NCBI GenBank assembly: GCA_015680685.1
Contig: MNCI01013916.1
Coordinates: 9,459 to 73,458 of the forward strand
From: Gnetum montanum
Lineage: Eukaryota > Streptophyta > Gnetopsida > Gnetales > Gnetaceae
Direction: 5' to 3'
Length of the DNA stretch: 64,000 nucleotides
Shown: positions 29,593-42,027 of the stretch, piece by piece
Layout: each line of letters starts with the position of its first letter
How positions within the stretch are numbered: position 1 is the first letter of the stretch
Translations under genes and position numbers: made by a program
The notes under the pieces: generated by a model
Told to the model about the DNA's origin: nothing
Databases searched by the model: none
What the model saw: only the letters and a program-made list of their open reading frames with translations

Positions 29593-31990
29593 ATGTCTCC
29601 TTCTTCTTATGAGAGTGCTTCATTAACTAGGTCCGACACCTTGAATAATCGGAGGCAGGGTGCACATGATGATCTGCCAGTGCCCCAACAATTTCGCATG
29701 GTATATGCTCATCCTAATAAGTATATACCAAAATTTACCTTTATCCTCCACCAGGATGAGCAATTGCGATGGCGTGATTTAGAAGGTAACATAGTGTTAC
29801 CTCCTGATCACTCAATCCCAGGCATGCTTCTTCGTGCTATCACATGAATTGGTATGCAACACTTACAATTGGAGTACGTTGTGCATGAGCAAGATTCAAG
29901 AGATTATCGACCTATGGAGGTACAATGCCAGAGGGATTTGCAACAGGAGAGACATTACAAATTCTTGAAGGGGAAGTGGTCTCAGGATGTCCTATATGTC
30001 CTAAGTAAAAATGAGGGTGGTGAACCTACCTCGGGAGGTTTTCCACAAAACGATGTTCCTCTCATTGACTTTGGTCAAGGAGTTATGTATCGGAATCTTC
30101 ACTCAACTATTCATAACCTAGGTTTTGGTACCAATGGACACAAAGGATCCAACAAAGAAACACGAATGCACGACGATGATAGACATTTTGATTGTAACCA
30201 TGATCGAGGCCACAACTACTGAAGAGAAGATGACAGGTGTTGTCATGGTGCCTGTCCTCCTTCTTGTTCACCTTCATCATCTCCTTCATCCTCTCCTTTG
30301 GGATTTGAACGTAGTCATAAAGGGCAAGACCATGAGGACAAGGGTAAGAAAGATAGAAATCATAGACAAAATAGTCAAGAAAGGGGATGAGGGCAATCCA
30401 AATAGACACATCACGAAAGAAGGGAGAGTAGGGAACAACATAGGTATCATAGATGCCATAGACAACATGATCACGATGAACCCCTACTCATCACCTGAAG
30501 TATGTTAGATATAATAGAGGTTGTTAGGATCCCAACAAGGCACCAAAAAGATAGTAGGATCAAAAGACTACACATGAATAACATCCTACGATTTGAAGGG
30601 GGATACAATGTTGATCCTCAAAATCATTTATAAGCATTCCGTGATGCATGTGCCTTGTAAAATATAGAAAATGAGTGGCAAAAGCTAAAGTTGTTTTCAT
30701 GGACACTGATCAAGAAAACGAAAAGCTGGTACCAGTCCTTAGAATCAGAATCCATTCGTAGATGGAGTACCATGTTAGAAGTATTCAACGATAAGTATCA
30801 AACATGCTCCTTGGTGTCCAACCTACGTAAGAAAATCCAAGGATGGAAATAAGGAGGACAAAAACCATTGGATGCTGCCATGGATCGATATTATACATTA
30901 TTACATCATTGCCCTGGCCATGGTTACTCGTAGAAGGAATAACTATGCCATCTCGTAGATGGGCTTAGGTACGAAACACAAAGAACTCTTGGGACTTATG
31001 CCTAAGGAAGGCTATCCGAGCTAAGAGCCCATCAAATACAAAGATTATTGGAGTAAGTTAGCAAGGAGGAAGGTGAGTTGAGGAAAAGAGAAAGTGCGGA
31101 GGAGTACAATAGAGATCTTTCTCTTCGAAAGAAGAAAATTAGATTTTGTGAAGATGAAGAAGAGTCACCACTTGAAGAGATGGTGAATAAAAAGACTTTG
31201 CCCATTCAAAAATTTGCATCAGAAGTATCAACAAAGGTCGATCAAATGTGGAACTCCTTAGAGGAAAAATGTGGAAGTCTAGAGAACCAAGTAATGACCA
31301 AGAGAGGAGGAAAAAGAAAGAAGTTGAGTATACACGTAACAAAGGTAAGGGCAAGGTTGCCATCATTGAAGAGGTTATGGATTTAGACACGGAAAATGAT
31401 GATAGATGTGAAATTTGCCAATATGACCATCCTAAGTGATGTTGCCTAGTGGTGTCACATCTACAAGAGTCTAGGGTGCATACACTAAACCCATGATTAA
31501 ATAGACGGCAAACACCCAGAAGGTTACCTTATCCTCAAGGTAACCTTAGGCAGTTCCACCAACCTTTGACATATTATCCGAGTGGAGCTCCACCACAACT
31601 GAATGAACAGTATCGATGGTGGCAACACCCATAATCATGGGGAATGCCACTACCATGTCAACGGTATCCTTACCATCAACCTAACCCATACGAGTATTAC
31701 GTTCAGTAGCCGATCTCTATACATGACTCTACTAGTCACATTGCTCTTCAACCTCACTACCAAGCCCTTGAGTACTATAGAACTTCTTCTCCCTAGGGTG
31801 GTGTTCCACATACGTGCTATCCCTCTCATTTGTTTGCATCTCTTCCACCCTCAACTCCATTACCACCAGCTCCAGCTATGCAGGGTAGGCTTCCTGCCTA
31901 GCCATAGCAACGTAACGCTACAAGGGTTGTCAATCCTCAACCTACTGTTGGTTTGGACAACTAATCGAAGAAGAGACCTTTCTTTAGAAC
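29593..31990 (+). pseudogene. Gag remnant of E3
   Basis: The N-terminal part is open for about 85 codons from 29593 (HQDEQLRWRDLEGNIVLP shared with E1), then stops and shifts accumulate. The capsid-like core is at about 30580-31080, the zinc-knuckle-like CEICQYDHPK at about 31410-31440, and the Pro/Gln/Tyr linker after it. It is colinear with the intact E1 frame. Confidence 0.85.
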
Positions 31991-32084
31991 CAAAAGTCCA
32001 ACCAAGTTCATACAACTACAAGCGGCTAATTGTCCAAATGCCTTACCATCATTCGAATCTTCGAAGCTTCCTTCGAATCAAAAT

Positions 32085-32609
32085 TTGTACCCAACACACA
32101 CTGTTATGTTAACCCATGCCATCACTGATAGGATTAAAGCTAGCCATCTTCCTTGGAAATTCTTTGATCCTAGAAGTCCTCTTATATATTTGCAAATTGT
32201 TGGAAATGAGCCTTGCAAAGCTCTCCTGGATTCAGGTTCTAGTGTTAACTTAATCTCTCAAGAAATGTATAAAGCCTAGAACCTACCTTCGCTAAAAAAG
32301 AGTAACATTCGTCTAGAGTTGACTGAACAGTCTATCATTGTCCCATTGGGACTAGTGGAGCACATTGTTACCACTATTTGTGGGTGGTCGTATCCAGCCA
32401 ATTTTCTAGTGATCCAAGTTAACAACTATAAGGGGGACTTCCCAATCATAATGGAAAGAGCATGGCTAAGTACGATTAATGTGCACCTAGGAATACATGA
32501 TCTTTTCCTAGAGATATCAAAAGAAAATACATTTAGAAAGATCGAGAAGAAGAAAGTTCCATGCATCGCATATAGTGACATAGGGTGCAACTGCATGCAG
32601 AAGTCCTAG
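32085..32609 (+). pseudogene. Protease remnant of E3
   Basis: Retropepsin region with LLDSGSSVNLIS (catalytic DSG near 32230), a stop at about 32277, then VPLGLVEHIVTTICGWSYPA and FPIIMERAWLST, where the Gly of the usual IIMGRAWL is changed to Glu. Otherwise it is close to E1 and E4. Confidence 0.83.
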
Positions 32610-33129
32610 TTTGTACAATGCTTAACATTGCCTACATGCAGCCAGTGTGCACAAGTGACTAACATACAAGGATGCTTATATGCAGTAGCCATAAGATAGG
32701 AAGGCACCTAGTGGCTGACAGCTAACCAAGAGAGCAATTCAACTATATGCATGGAACCAACTGAGAGCTTGACTTGTGCCTTTATTGATAGCATAGATGC
32801 ATTAGAGTAAGTCCATTGCCAACTTCCAAGTACTGACACCAAAAATATGAATTGGGGGAAGTTGAAAATCCTTGACAAGTTTAAGCAAGAGCCCCTTTAG
32901 TTAAAATTGTTGCCCACCATTATGGAGTATACATTTCTTAAAAATGGAAAATCGATAATCATTAATGCTAAGCTTGCTCTTCAACAAAAAGAAAGACTGT
33001 TGAAGATGGTGAAAAAAATGGTTGAAATCCTTTGCTTGGTCATATCTCAAAATAACTAGAATAGATCCTAGGATATGCCAACATAGAATCTACACTGACC
33101 CCTCTATGAAGCCTCGACAACAACTACAA

Positions 33130-34505
33130 AGATGACTAAACCCAAAGCTTAAGCAAGTAGTTAAAGAAGAAATTCAACAACTTTTAAAGGCTAGGATCAT
33201 CTACCCCATTACTGATAGTGAATGGGTTAGTCCATTAGTCATTGTGCCTAAAAAAGGTGGTAAATGGAGGGTGTGTATAGACTTTAGGCTATTAAACTTG
33301 GCAACATTTAAAGACCATTTCCCATTGCCATTTTTAACCAAGTTTTAGATACCATTGTAGGGCATTGTTATTATAGTTTTCTGGATGGTTACAGTGGGTA
33401 CAATCAAATTCAAATAGCACCAGAAGACCAAGCCAAGACTACATTCATGAGTCTTTGGGGAACATTTGCATATAGGTAGATGCCATTTGGCTTATGCAAT
33501 GCTCCAACAACATTTCAATGTTTGGTTCTTAGTATATTTTAGCAGCAAATAGGGAATGGTGTGGAGGTTTTTATTGATGATTTCTCCACCTACGAAGCAA
33601 ACTTTGAATAAGCATTGGACCGATTAGAGCAAGTACTGAAATGATGTGTTGAAACCAACCTAAGGCTCAATTAGCAGAAAAGCCACTTAATGGTCCAAGA
33701 GGGCATTGTATTAAGGCATAAAATTTCACAAACAGAGATGGAGATAGATCCTAAAAAAATTAAAGTCATCGAAGGAATCACTCATCAACTTGAAACCATA
33801 AAAGACATATGATCATTCCTTGGACATACTGGCTATTATAGATGCTTCATTAAGAACTTTTCAAAGATTGCAAAACCATTGGTAGAATTAACGAAAAAGG
33901 ATGTATCCTTTGAATAGACCAAGGAATGTGAGCTAGCTTTCCAAACCTTGAAGAAGAAGCTAGTAGAAACACCCATTCTATAAGCTCTTGACTAGTTTAG
34001 ACCTTTCCATATAATGACCAACACATCCAATTTTGCTTTAGGAGCCATACTTACATAGTTAGATGACCAAAAACATCCCTATTACATTCATTATGTAAGT
34101 CAAAGTATTTCTAGTGCACAACTCAAGTACACCACAACAGAAAAAGAGTTAATGGCTATGGTGTTTGCACTAGAAAAATTTAGGCACTATGCATTAGGCT
34201 ATAAGATATTTGTATACATGTATCATAGTGCAATTCGATTCCTTATGAATAAACCAATGGTGAGCTATCACAGCATACGATGGCTTGTGATCTTACAAGA
34301 GTTTGATCTTACGATGATTGATCGTAAAGACACCGAGAATGTTGTTGCCAATCATTTATCTTGGTTGCGTTGGGACAACAAAGAGGACGAATACCCAATT
34401 TCTGATCGCTTCCCTAATGAACTCCTCTTTGCAAGTCTAATAGACAATCAATCACCCACAGATACAAATTGGTATAGTAGCATTCTTACCTATCTTCTCA
34501 CATGA
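33130..34505 (+). pseudogene. Reverse transcriptase and RNase H remnant of E3
   Basis: RT begins with SEWVSPLVIVPKKGGKWRVC near 33215. A one-base loss near 33330 shifts the frame. The catalytic box survives as FIDDFS (33570-33590), and GIVL.HKIS and SFLGH.GYYR follow near 33700-33840. RNase H has TTEKELMAMVFALEKFRHY (34135-34190) and ends with IDRKDTENVVANHLSWL. Family and order fit the Athila/Tat lineage. Confidence 0.85.
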
Positions 34506-34539
34506 GAAACACCACAAGGCCTAGATATTAAAAAGAAAC

Positions 34540-35830
34540 AATAGTTTCTCCACTGAGTCAAACATTTCATGGAAATTAACGGACATCTTTACAATGTATG
34601 TTCTGATGGGTTGGTCTGATGGTGTGTTCTCGATGTAGATCAATTGTGAATTCTCCAAGATGCTCATGAAGGTTCTTATGGAGGTCATTATGCTGGGAGA
34701 CAAATAGCCATTAAAATCTTGCTTGTAGGATATTATTGACCTACATTATTTTGGGACACCCATCATTTTGTTCAATCTTGGGAGCACTACCAACACAATG
34801 GGTGAATGACTGTTAGAATAGAGGATCCACAACAATGGATTCAACCATTAGAACCCTTCGACATATGGGGTATTGATTCTATGGGGCATATTACACCGAT
34901 GTCTAATGGAAAAACATACATTGTTGTTGTTGTTGACTATTTTACAAAGTGGGTAGAAACAACCGTTGTTATCGACTATACATCATCTACTGCTACAAGA
35001 TTTGTTCAAGAATAAATCGTAAATAGGTTTGGCATGTCTCGTGCACTTATTTTTGATAGTGGTACACATTTTACAGGTGTGACTTTTCGGAAGTTGATGC
35101 AATGCTTAGGAGTCAAGCATAAACTAACTACACTATATCATCCTCAAGTGAATGGTCAAGTTGAACTTACGAATAGGGAAATGACAAAAATCTTGACATG
35201 AACCATTAGCAGATATAGCTGAGATTGGAGCACCAAACTAAATGATGCTGTTTGGGCATACCACTCCACATGGAAACTCCCTATAGGCTACTCTCCCTAT
35301 GAGTTAGTGTACGGTAAACTTCCAACACTTCCTATCCAAGAGGAGTTTTGTATACTATCTACAGCATGTGACCTTAACCTTGACCTTAGTCTAGCCCAGA
35401 AATAATGGTTAATGAATCTTAACTTGCTAGATGAAAATTGATTAGCTGCCTTGTCATCGAACGAACTACACAAGGCCTTCAACAAACAACGTCATGACTT
35501 GAAAATTAGAAGATTCAAATACCAACCAGGAGATAGGGTTCTTTATTGGAATCCTGCACATGTGTGACAATGAACTAAATTTCAAATGCTGTGGGAAGGA
35601 TCTTACATCATTCATGAAACTTTTCCTTTTGGGGCCATGATGATCTATAAACCTGGAAGCTCAGATAAGAAATTATTGGCCAACATCCAGCAAACCAAAC
35701 CTTTCCATAAGCCCAAAATACCTTGTACTAGCACTACCTCTGTTGATGGACAACCCTGCTTATTATTTTGGATCTTCTCCTTGTAACTCAGTCGTGGGGG
35801 AGATGGCCACCAATGCTAGTTATTCTAAGC
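34540..35830 (+). pseudogene. Integrase remnant of E3
   Basis: Zinc-finger part near 34650-34800 (DAHEGSYGGHYAG, CEHYQ-like region with the Cys lost). Catalytic core at 34850-35200: FDIWGIDSMG with first Asp, SGTHFTG after the second Asp, and NGQVE with the Glu. Then YHSTWKLPIGYSPYELVYGKLP and a C-terminal part with YQPGDRVLYWNP. It is broken by many stops. It ends at AGTCGTGGGGG (35790-35800). Confidence 0.85.
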
Positions 35831-37729
35831 CCTTAGGTTGTTTTTTCTTTTTTTTTTTTACACATTTTTTCATATTTACTTGTTTTTGTTTTACACCATC
35901 ATTAACATTTTTACTATTTATTTCTTTATTACATTTTGTTTGATTTATTCTCACTCATCACATAATAAGTTCTCATGATGGTGGATTGTACTATAATAGT
36001 GTTACTTGCTAATGTTTGATTTTTACCTTTGACTTTCAATGTTGATGCTAAGATATGGTTTCTTTTGATAAAACAAGCAATGAGTCCATGTCATTCATTC
36101 ATCCATTCAACTGTATGGTCTCCCTTGGTTTTGGAATTGTACTATCCCTTTTTCTGAACAAACCTATTAATGAATTTGTGGCTTGATATTCTTCAAACCA
36201 AGGAAATATTCAAATGGATTGAAAAAGATGTGATCTCAAGAGGATTCAACACATTTGTGTTGGCTATTCTCTTAGGTACTTAAATGTTTTTCATGGGTTT
36301 TCCACCATCCCACTATTGACTAATCTCAGGAAGTTGAATGAATCAAATAAGTCTTTGCATGGTGTGGTTCTCACTCAAAAAGAAAAAAAAAAGAAAACAA
36401 ATTGGTGAGAATTCAAAGCATACCCCTTAGACATAATAATGAAACATGGTCTATAAGCATTGATTATGGCACTGGAAAGACATGCCACCCATGCCTGAAG
36501 GTCCCCTCTAACTAAGGCCCTTTCTCACTTCCTACTTCTCTATTCTTCTCTTTTTGAAATGGTGGTTTCTCTATGAATGCATTCTTATTACTTCAGGAGG
36601 ATAGAGTGGTCAAGTGTGTTGATGCGAGGTCACTGGATGTGGATAGTTTTAATCTGGATTTGGGCTAAATTTTATTAAGTCACCTTAATCACATACTACA
36701 CAAGGGACTTTACACAACCTTGATTTTAGAATTTCATTCCATTCTCTCTTCTATTTCCATATTGCTTTCCATATTCCACCTCATTTCCAATTTTATGATT
36801 AGTTTGTATCTTGGTCGACGCATTGTTATTTTTGGGTGAAATCTTGTGGGTGAATTCTTAACTATTGTGTCCATATGTCATTCCTAGAGCCTACGGACTC
36901 TTTGGTTTGTGGGTTTGTTAGGGAATAAAGGGCATGAGCCTGTTTTGGGGAGGATCCATTGGCATTCCTTTTTGGTGCAATTCTCAAGTTCTTTCCCTTA
37001 AATACTTCTTGCAATCAACTATTTCTTGTTTAACCCCATCTATGACATCTGTTTTTCTCTACCCTTATATGCATTTTTATTGGCTTCATTGTCATTATTT
37101 CTCTAATGTTTCTTATTCTTTCATTTTCCATCCTATTGCTATCGGAGGTTCACTCTTAGTTGTGGGGCCTATCACAAATTTTTCCATTCCATTACTTATC
37201 TCACCACTACACCTTGGGTAGTTATTAGTTACAAAATTCTAACCCAGTGTCTGCCATACCCGCAACCTATCCAATGTGCTTCATATTAATGCAAGGTATC
37301 AATTACATTATATCTTATCTATCCTTCCTAATTCATGATTATGTTGTGTGTGCAGATGACGATCACATGGATAATGGACTAGGATAGGAGGGAGCATTGA
37401 GGATGGACTGGAGCAAAAGAATTTACATAAGGAATAAGCTTGGTCATGTGGCCATGGATGAATAATGGTGTGCATAATTTTGACATCAGAAGCAACACGT
37501 CTCATTTTCTTTTCTCTCTCTCCCTTCAAGCTATCAAATGAGGGTTTAGATGTCATCTTTGTACAGTGTTCACCATAATGGTTATGATCACCATTGCTGT
37601 AATATGTTTGTCGATCCATTCACTGAGCACTTTGAGTTCATCATTCCATGTCACTGTTAGTTGTCGTTCAGTCAATAATCCCATACCTTCCCAATATTTT
37701 GTAAGGAACTCTAGGACAAGTTTTCATTC
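35831..37729 (+). other. Noncoding tail of E3
   Basis: Same block order as E1 and E4: T-rich tract near 35842, A-rich tract near 36378-36400, GGAAAGACATGCCACCCATGC near 36473, AGCCTACGGACTCTTTGG near 36890, GGGGAGGATCCATTG near 36946, CGGAGGTTCACTCTTAGTTGTGGGG near 37143, and an intron-like segment at 37296-37355. Confidence 0.7.
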
Positions 37730-37742
37730 AGTTGTGGGGGTA
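37730..37742 (+). promoter_or_regulatory. Polypurine tract of E3
   Basis: AGTTGTGGGGGTA before the 3' LTR; one base differs from E1 (C to T). Confidence 0.75.
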
Positions 37743-38168
37743 TGATGAGTCTCAATATCAGATACTCAATATCAAACTCTCGATATCAGATACACAATCT
37801 CAGAGATGCTAAAGTGATATCAGACATGCGATGTCGAAACCTATTTTATTGCCTATAAATAAGAGACAGGGGCACTTGGTTTGGTATTAGTTTTTTAGTC
37901 CCTTAGATGAACTCTTATAGCTTTTCCCTTTCAAAGTTAGAATTATTTCTGAGTGCTTGCAGTAGGAGTCATAAAGTGAACAAATCTTTATTCAAGCATT
38001 GTGTACTTGAGAACACCTTGTGTCTGGAAAGAAAGACAAACTTTTTTATAAACCTTGCAACATTTAGAATAGCTTAATTATGTCATTTAATGTTATTTAC
38101 TATTATTTGATGATCTCATTAGTTAATTAATGTTATTTCTATTGAACTATTAATTATCAATAAATTAG
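37743..38168 (+). repeat. Truncated 3' LTR of E3
   Basis: Begins TGATGAGTC and follows the 5' LTR through the TATA region (GCCTATAAATAAGAG near 37852) to ATAAATTAG, then leaves the alignment. U5 and the right end are missing. Confidence 0.8.
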
Positions 38169-39530
38169 TTTCATCATGTTATTGGAAAGACATGTATCCA
38201 TGCTTGAAGGTGTACTACTAATGACATTTGCATTGGTTATGATGCCAAAAAAACATGCATCCATGTTTAAAGGAACTCCTTTAACCAATGGTCAAAAGTC
38301 ATCACATTTAATGTTTAGGTAATTAATTCATCAAATAACTACCTTATTTTCTTTTGTCGAATGATGATGCTTTTATATAGTTGTGGTTAGTCTCATGATG
38401 GTAAGTTCAAGATGATGAAATGTGTTGTCATTGGTAAAAGTATGGACTTAGTCTACAGCCTATATAGATAGGTATGATGATAATCTTAACCATAATTAAT
38501 ATAAAAACATCTATAGATGTGCTAACATATCTTACATTTAATCTCTAAAATCCCTTCATTTTCATTATTTTCCTTATTATTATATGTGATTATGTGCTTA
38601 ATGATTTCATTTAATATAGTTTAGGATTCCAATGAAAATAGTTGTGTGGATGTTGTATATAGACTTGATCAACATTTAATCCTTTGTAAGATTCCTATAC
38701 AAAAGAATTATGTGTAGAAGCATGCTTTGAAGAGGATCCACTTGTATAACTTTTGGAAATATAATCCATACATCACCTTCAACAGCTCAAATTATTAGAG
38801 AGAAACTCTAAGTTCAAATTCATTATTATTTTTTACTTATCTTACTTCCAACTTCTCATTTTATAACTTCAACTCATATTATTTATGCTCACCAATATTA
38901 ATGATATTCTAATCATGGGCACCTATATAGTCCTCATCTTCACAACCTTTGTATGGCTATCATTCCCTACTTTATGCTCAAATTAATGAAAAATAGGAAA
39001 AAATATCAAAGGAAAATTTCAACTTTTGTAGGATCAACACAACATCCTTAGTTAATGCAACATTATCAACATATTAGTGTCAACTTGATGAACAAAATCT
39101 ATAAATATCCATTAGGTGTTAGAGAAATTTTACAATTTTACTTAAATAAAGAAGGGTGTTTTTATCATTCTAAGAGACTAGAGCTTGCATCAATGATATC
39201 TTGTGCATTGAATACCATATTTGAAACATTTAAAAATGTACAAGCTCCTAGAGTAGAGCTTTAGATTGTGGAAGTAATGAATCTATAATTTTGATAACTT
39301 TGAGCTCCATATTTTAAATGGCCAAGGTAGTTAACATTAAGAATTAATTAAAATAATAATAAATAAATAATAATTAGTTATCTTAGGATCTTGAGAAAAA
39401 TAAATGGTAATTACTTAGAGGAATCAATGCCAATTTTTTTAAAAATAAGTCAAATTAAGGATGATTGAAGGTAACAATGCATAGAAATAAACAAGCAATG
39501 ACTAATGATTAATCATTCATGTGTTTATAG
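38169..39530 (+). other. E6 noncoding tail, second part
   Basis: Resumes the family tail at GGAAAGACATGTATCCATGC (near 38183), exactly the block expected after 28661, and continues to a GAGGATCCACTTGTATAAC block near 38734. No coding signal. Confidence 0.6.
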
Positions 39531-42027
39531 ATGCCACCAAAGAGAGTAAGAAAGGTGGATGTTTTGTTAAAGATGAGGAAAGAGCACCCGTGAGGAGAAT
39601 GGATCAAAGAGTTAAATAGTAAGAATAAGAGCCTAAGGTCATACATGCAACCAAGCTCCTTAAAGAAGAGCTAAAGGTGGAATTTATCCACTAGATTCCC
39701 ACTACAAAGACTAAATAAGCTAGATAAGATGAAGTGTCTAGTTCTAGTGTAAGCTTGGATGTAACCCTTATAGAAGCTTTCCTATAGAGAATTAGAAATA
39801 AAAACATTTAGAGCCCTATTCTATAGGAACCTAAGTTTGGACACTTTTTAGAGTTTGGTCCGAAAGAGATCCAAGAGACATTGTAAGCATCACCACTTTG
39901 GTTCATAATTTTCACTAATAAAAAATGATACCTTGGTAAAAATTACCTCTTCTTGATCAATCATCAAGGGCATTCCATAGTAAATATTAAAGAGATTATC
40001 ATCTTCTACTTAGTGGAGGCTATTATTGATAGGCCTCAAGACTTAAAAATATGAGATCAAATCTTGTAGAGGTGTTCACACAATTTGATGCCAAGTGCAA
40101 AAAGTCATGGACTAAGAGGTATAGGCTAGATAATAATTAATATCATGTACTCACCAAGGTAGAGGTAACCTATTTTAAGATAGTTGTGTATCACTTGAAT
40201 TCAATGGCACATTCAAGCATGACCACGTCTTTCTCCACTAGGGCATGTGCTATACTTACTAGAAAATTTTTAGTTGGTAGACCCTAAATGATCTTTCTTA
40301 AGATTGAAAAGTGATTTAAGGGTAATGAAAAGGGAAGAAAGACACTCCCCTTTTTATGCCTAATTACAAAAATCTACAACAGGGAAGGGATATATCACTA
40401 CTCAAATACCATACTTTAAAGGACTACTACAACATCATTGCAAAAAATGATGAAGCAAAAACTCCCTCTTTTGATTTATAAAGAAGAAGTGTCTCCTCTA
40501 TCACCTATGGAAGTAATAACAAGCATTTGGTGATGAATTAATGAATTATTATCATACCAAGAGCCACTAAAATGAAGTTTCTAGACTTGTCAGTTGGCAA
40601 CAAGATGAGTTGTCCAACTTATTCTCAATTTACCGAAGTTAAGACATTATTCAAGTGAATCACATTATTTGAGGAAATTGTAATACCTTTTCCTTAAGAA
40701 CACATGTTAGAAGTTTTAGACAACATTGTAGCTTTCTTAGTAATAGTAGAAGAAGGGGAAGACACGATAGTAGTCATTATGTCAAACAAGGAGAAAAATA
40801 GTTGCAAAGATGGTGACAACCAAAATCAGTGAAGCACTCAAGATTCCTATAGTACTAGTTCTAGAATTTGCTATCATGGAAGATATTCAAATGTTTGTGG
40901 TAATTGATTTGAGATGAATCATTGCAACAAAAGATAATAAATTTTTGGATAGACTAGTGGGAATTGTTCTAATAATTCCAAATGTCTTTGACATCCCAAA
41001 AGATGTTAGTGCTACTAAGTCTACATTAATTGAGAGAAGAAGGAAGCTCCTAATCACTAAGGCATAACTTTAAGAGGATATGACATTAAATCAACAATTA
41101 GAAGCCAAATTTGCATAAATAATAGCTTTCGTATCCAATCTTATCATTCTCTAACTTGACCTAATAAGGGATGAGGTCTTTCAATAGCTTAAGACTAAAT
41201 AGAAAAAGGTTGAGGAGGAAAAAGAAAGGAGCATTTGGGATATAACCTTATCAAATGTAATGCTAAATGATATAAATAAGAACCTCACCTAGGTGCACAA
41301 GAGAACAAGAAATTAATTAAGAAGAATTGGAGATGCTTAAGGTAGAACATTAGAAGGAACAACTTGAAGAATTACTTAAGTAGTAGTAGGAGAAATCGAC
41401 AAAAGTTCCTACAAATGTATGAAGATTAGTAGTAGAGAATAGAAATCTCTCGATGGAGGAGATGCATGCAATAAGACAATACTTAACAATTGAAATCATC
41501 AACTAGAGGAATGATACCCTCAAATATGAGAAGGTTGAAAATAATTATAGGTAATAAGCTGTCTTACAAATGAATATTAATTAAAACGAAATTCAACTTG
41601 CCAATTCTAAGATGAATGAAGTCCTCTAATAGCTTTAAGATGACAAATGGCAACTCATCTTTAATGGACTGAATACTTAAAATAAAGCTAAAACTCACAA
41701 GAATAAGCTATAAATTAAGAATATGATAGAACACATGAAGTTGGTTAATCTTTTATATGCCAACCTTATGATGCTCACTACTAGAAGACCAAGATCCAAG
41801 TGAAAAAAGTATATGTCTAGTTCATAATTCTTATATGAAAATAAGTTTAGGCTTCATAAGGAAGCAAAATGAAAATTGGATATAGCCAATTCAAAGCTTG
41901 AGATTCTCAAAACTAAATTTAAAGTTCAACAAACTATTATTGAGAACCTAGCTAAATAAATGAGCAACTACCAAAAACTCAAGAACATAGTCAAAGAATT
42001 CAATATTGAATGTGTGATAGCGCACCC
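39531..42027 (+). pseudogene. Accessory ORF remnant of E6
   Basis: Starts ATGCCACCAAAGAGAG. N-terminal region with FLEFGPKE near 39850, YFKIVVYHL (40171-40197) and LPFLCLITK (about 40350), in the same order as E2 and E5. The C-terminal half (about 41060-42020) is coiled-coil, Lys/Glu-rich, with EEMHAIRQ near 41458 matching E2 EEFYAIKQ. It breaks off after FNIE near 42020, where E5 continues with its PW..P tail. Many stops. Confidence 0.6.

Larger units (their letters stand above)
28662..38168 (+). mobile_element. E3: gag-pro-pol Gypsy element, decayed, 3' LTR truncated
   Basis: 5' LTR, primer-binding site, gag, protease, reverse transcriptase/RNase H, integrase, noncoding tail and polypurine tract are all present and colinear with E4. 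Stops and frameshifts occur in every domain, so it is not active. There is no accessory ORF. The 3' LTR stops after about 426 bases. The flanks are the two halves of E6, so E3 inserted into E6 and the right edge was later lost. The 5' flank is TCTAC, but no matching copy follows the truncated LTR. Confidence 0.82.

Noticed and set aside
38169-38176. TTCATCA as the true right end of the E3 3' LTR
   Set aside because: It resembles CTCATCA, but U5 is missing and the next bases (TGTTA) do not match the 5' flank TCTAC.
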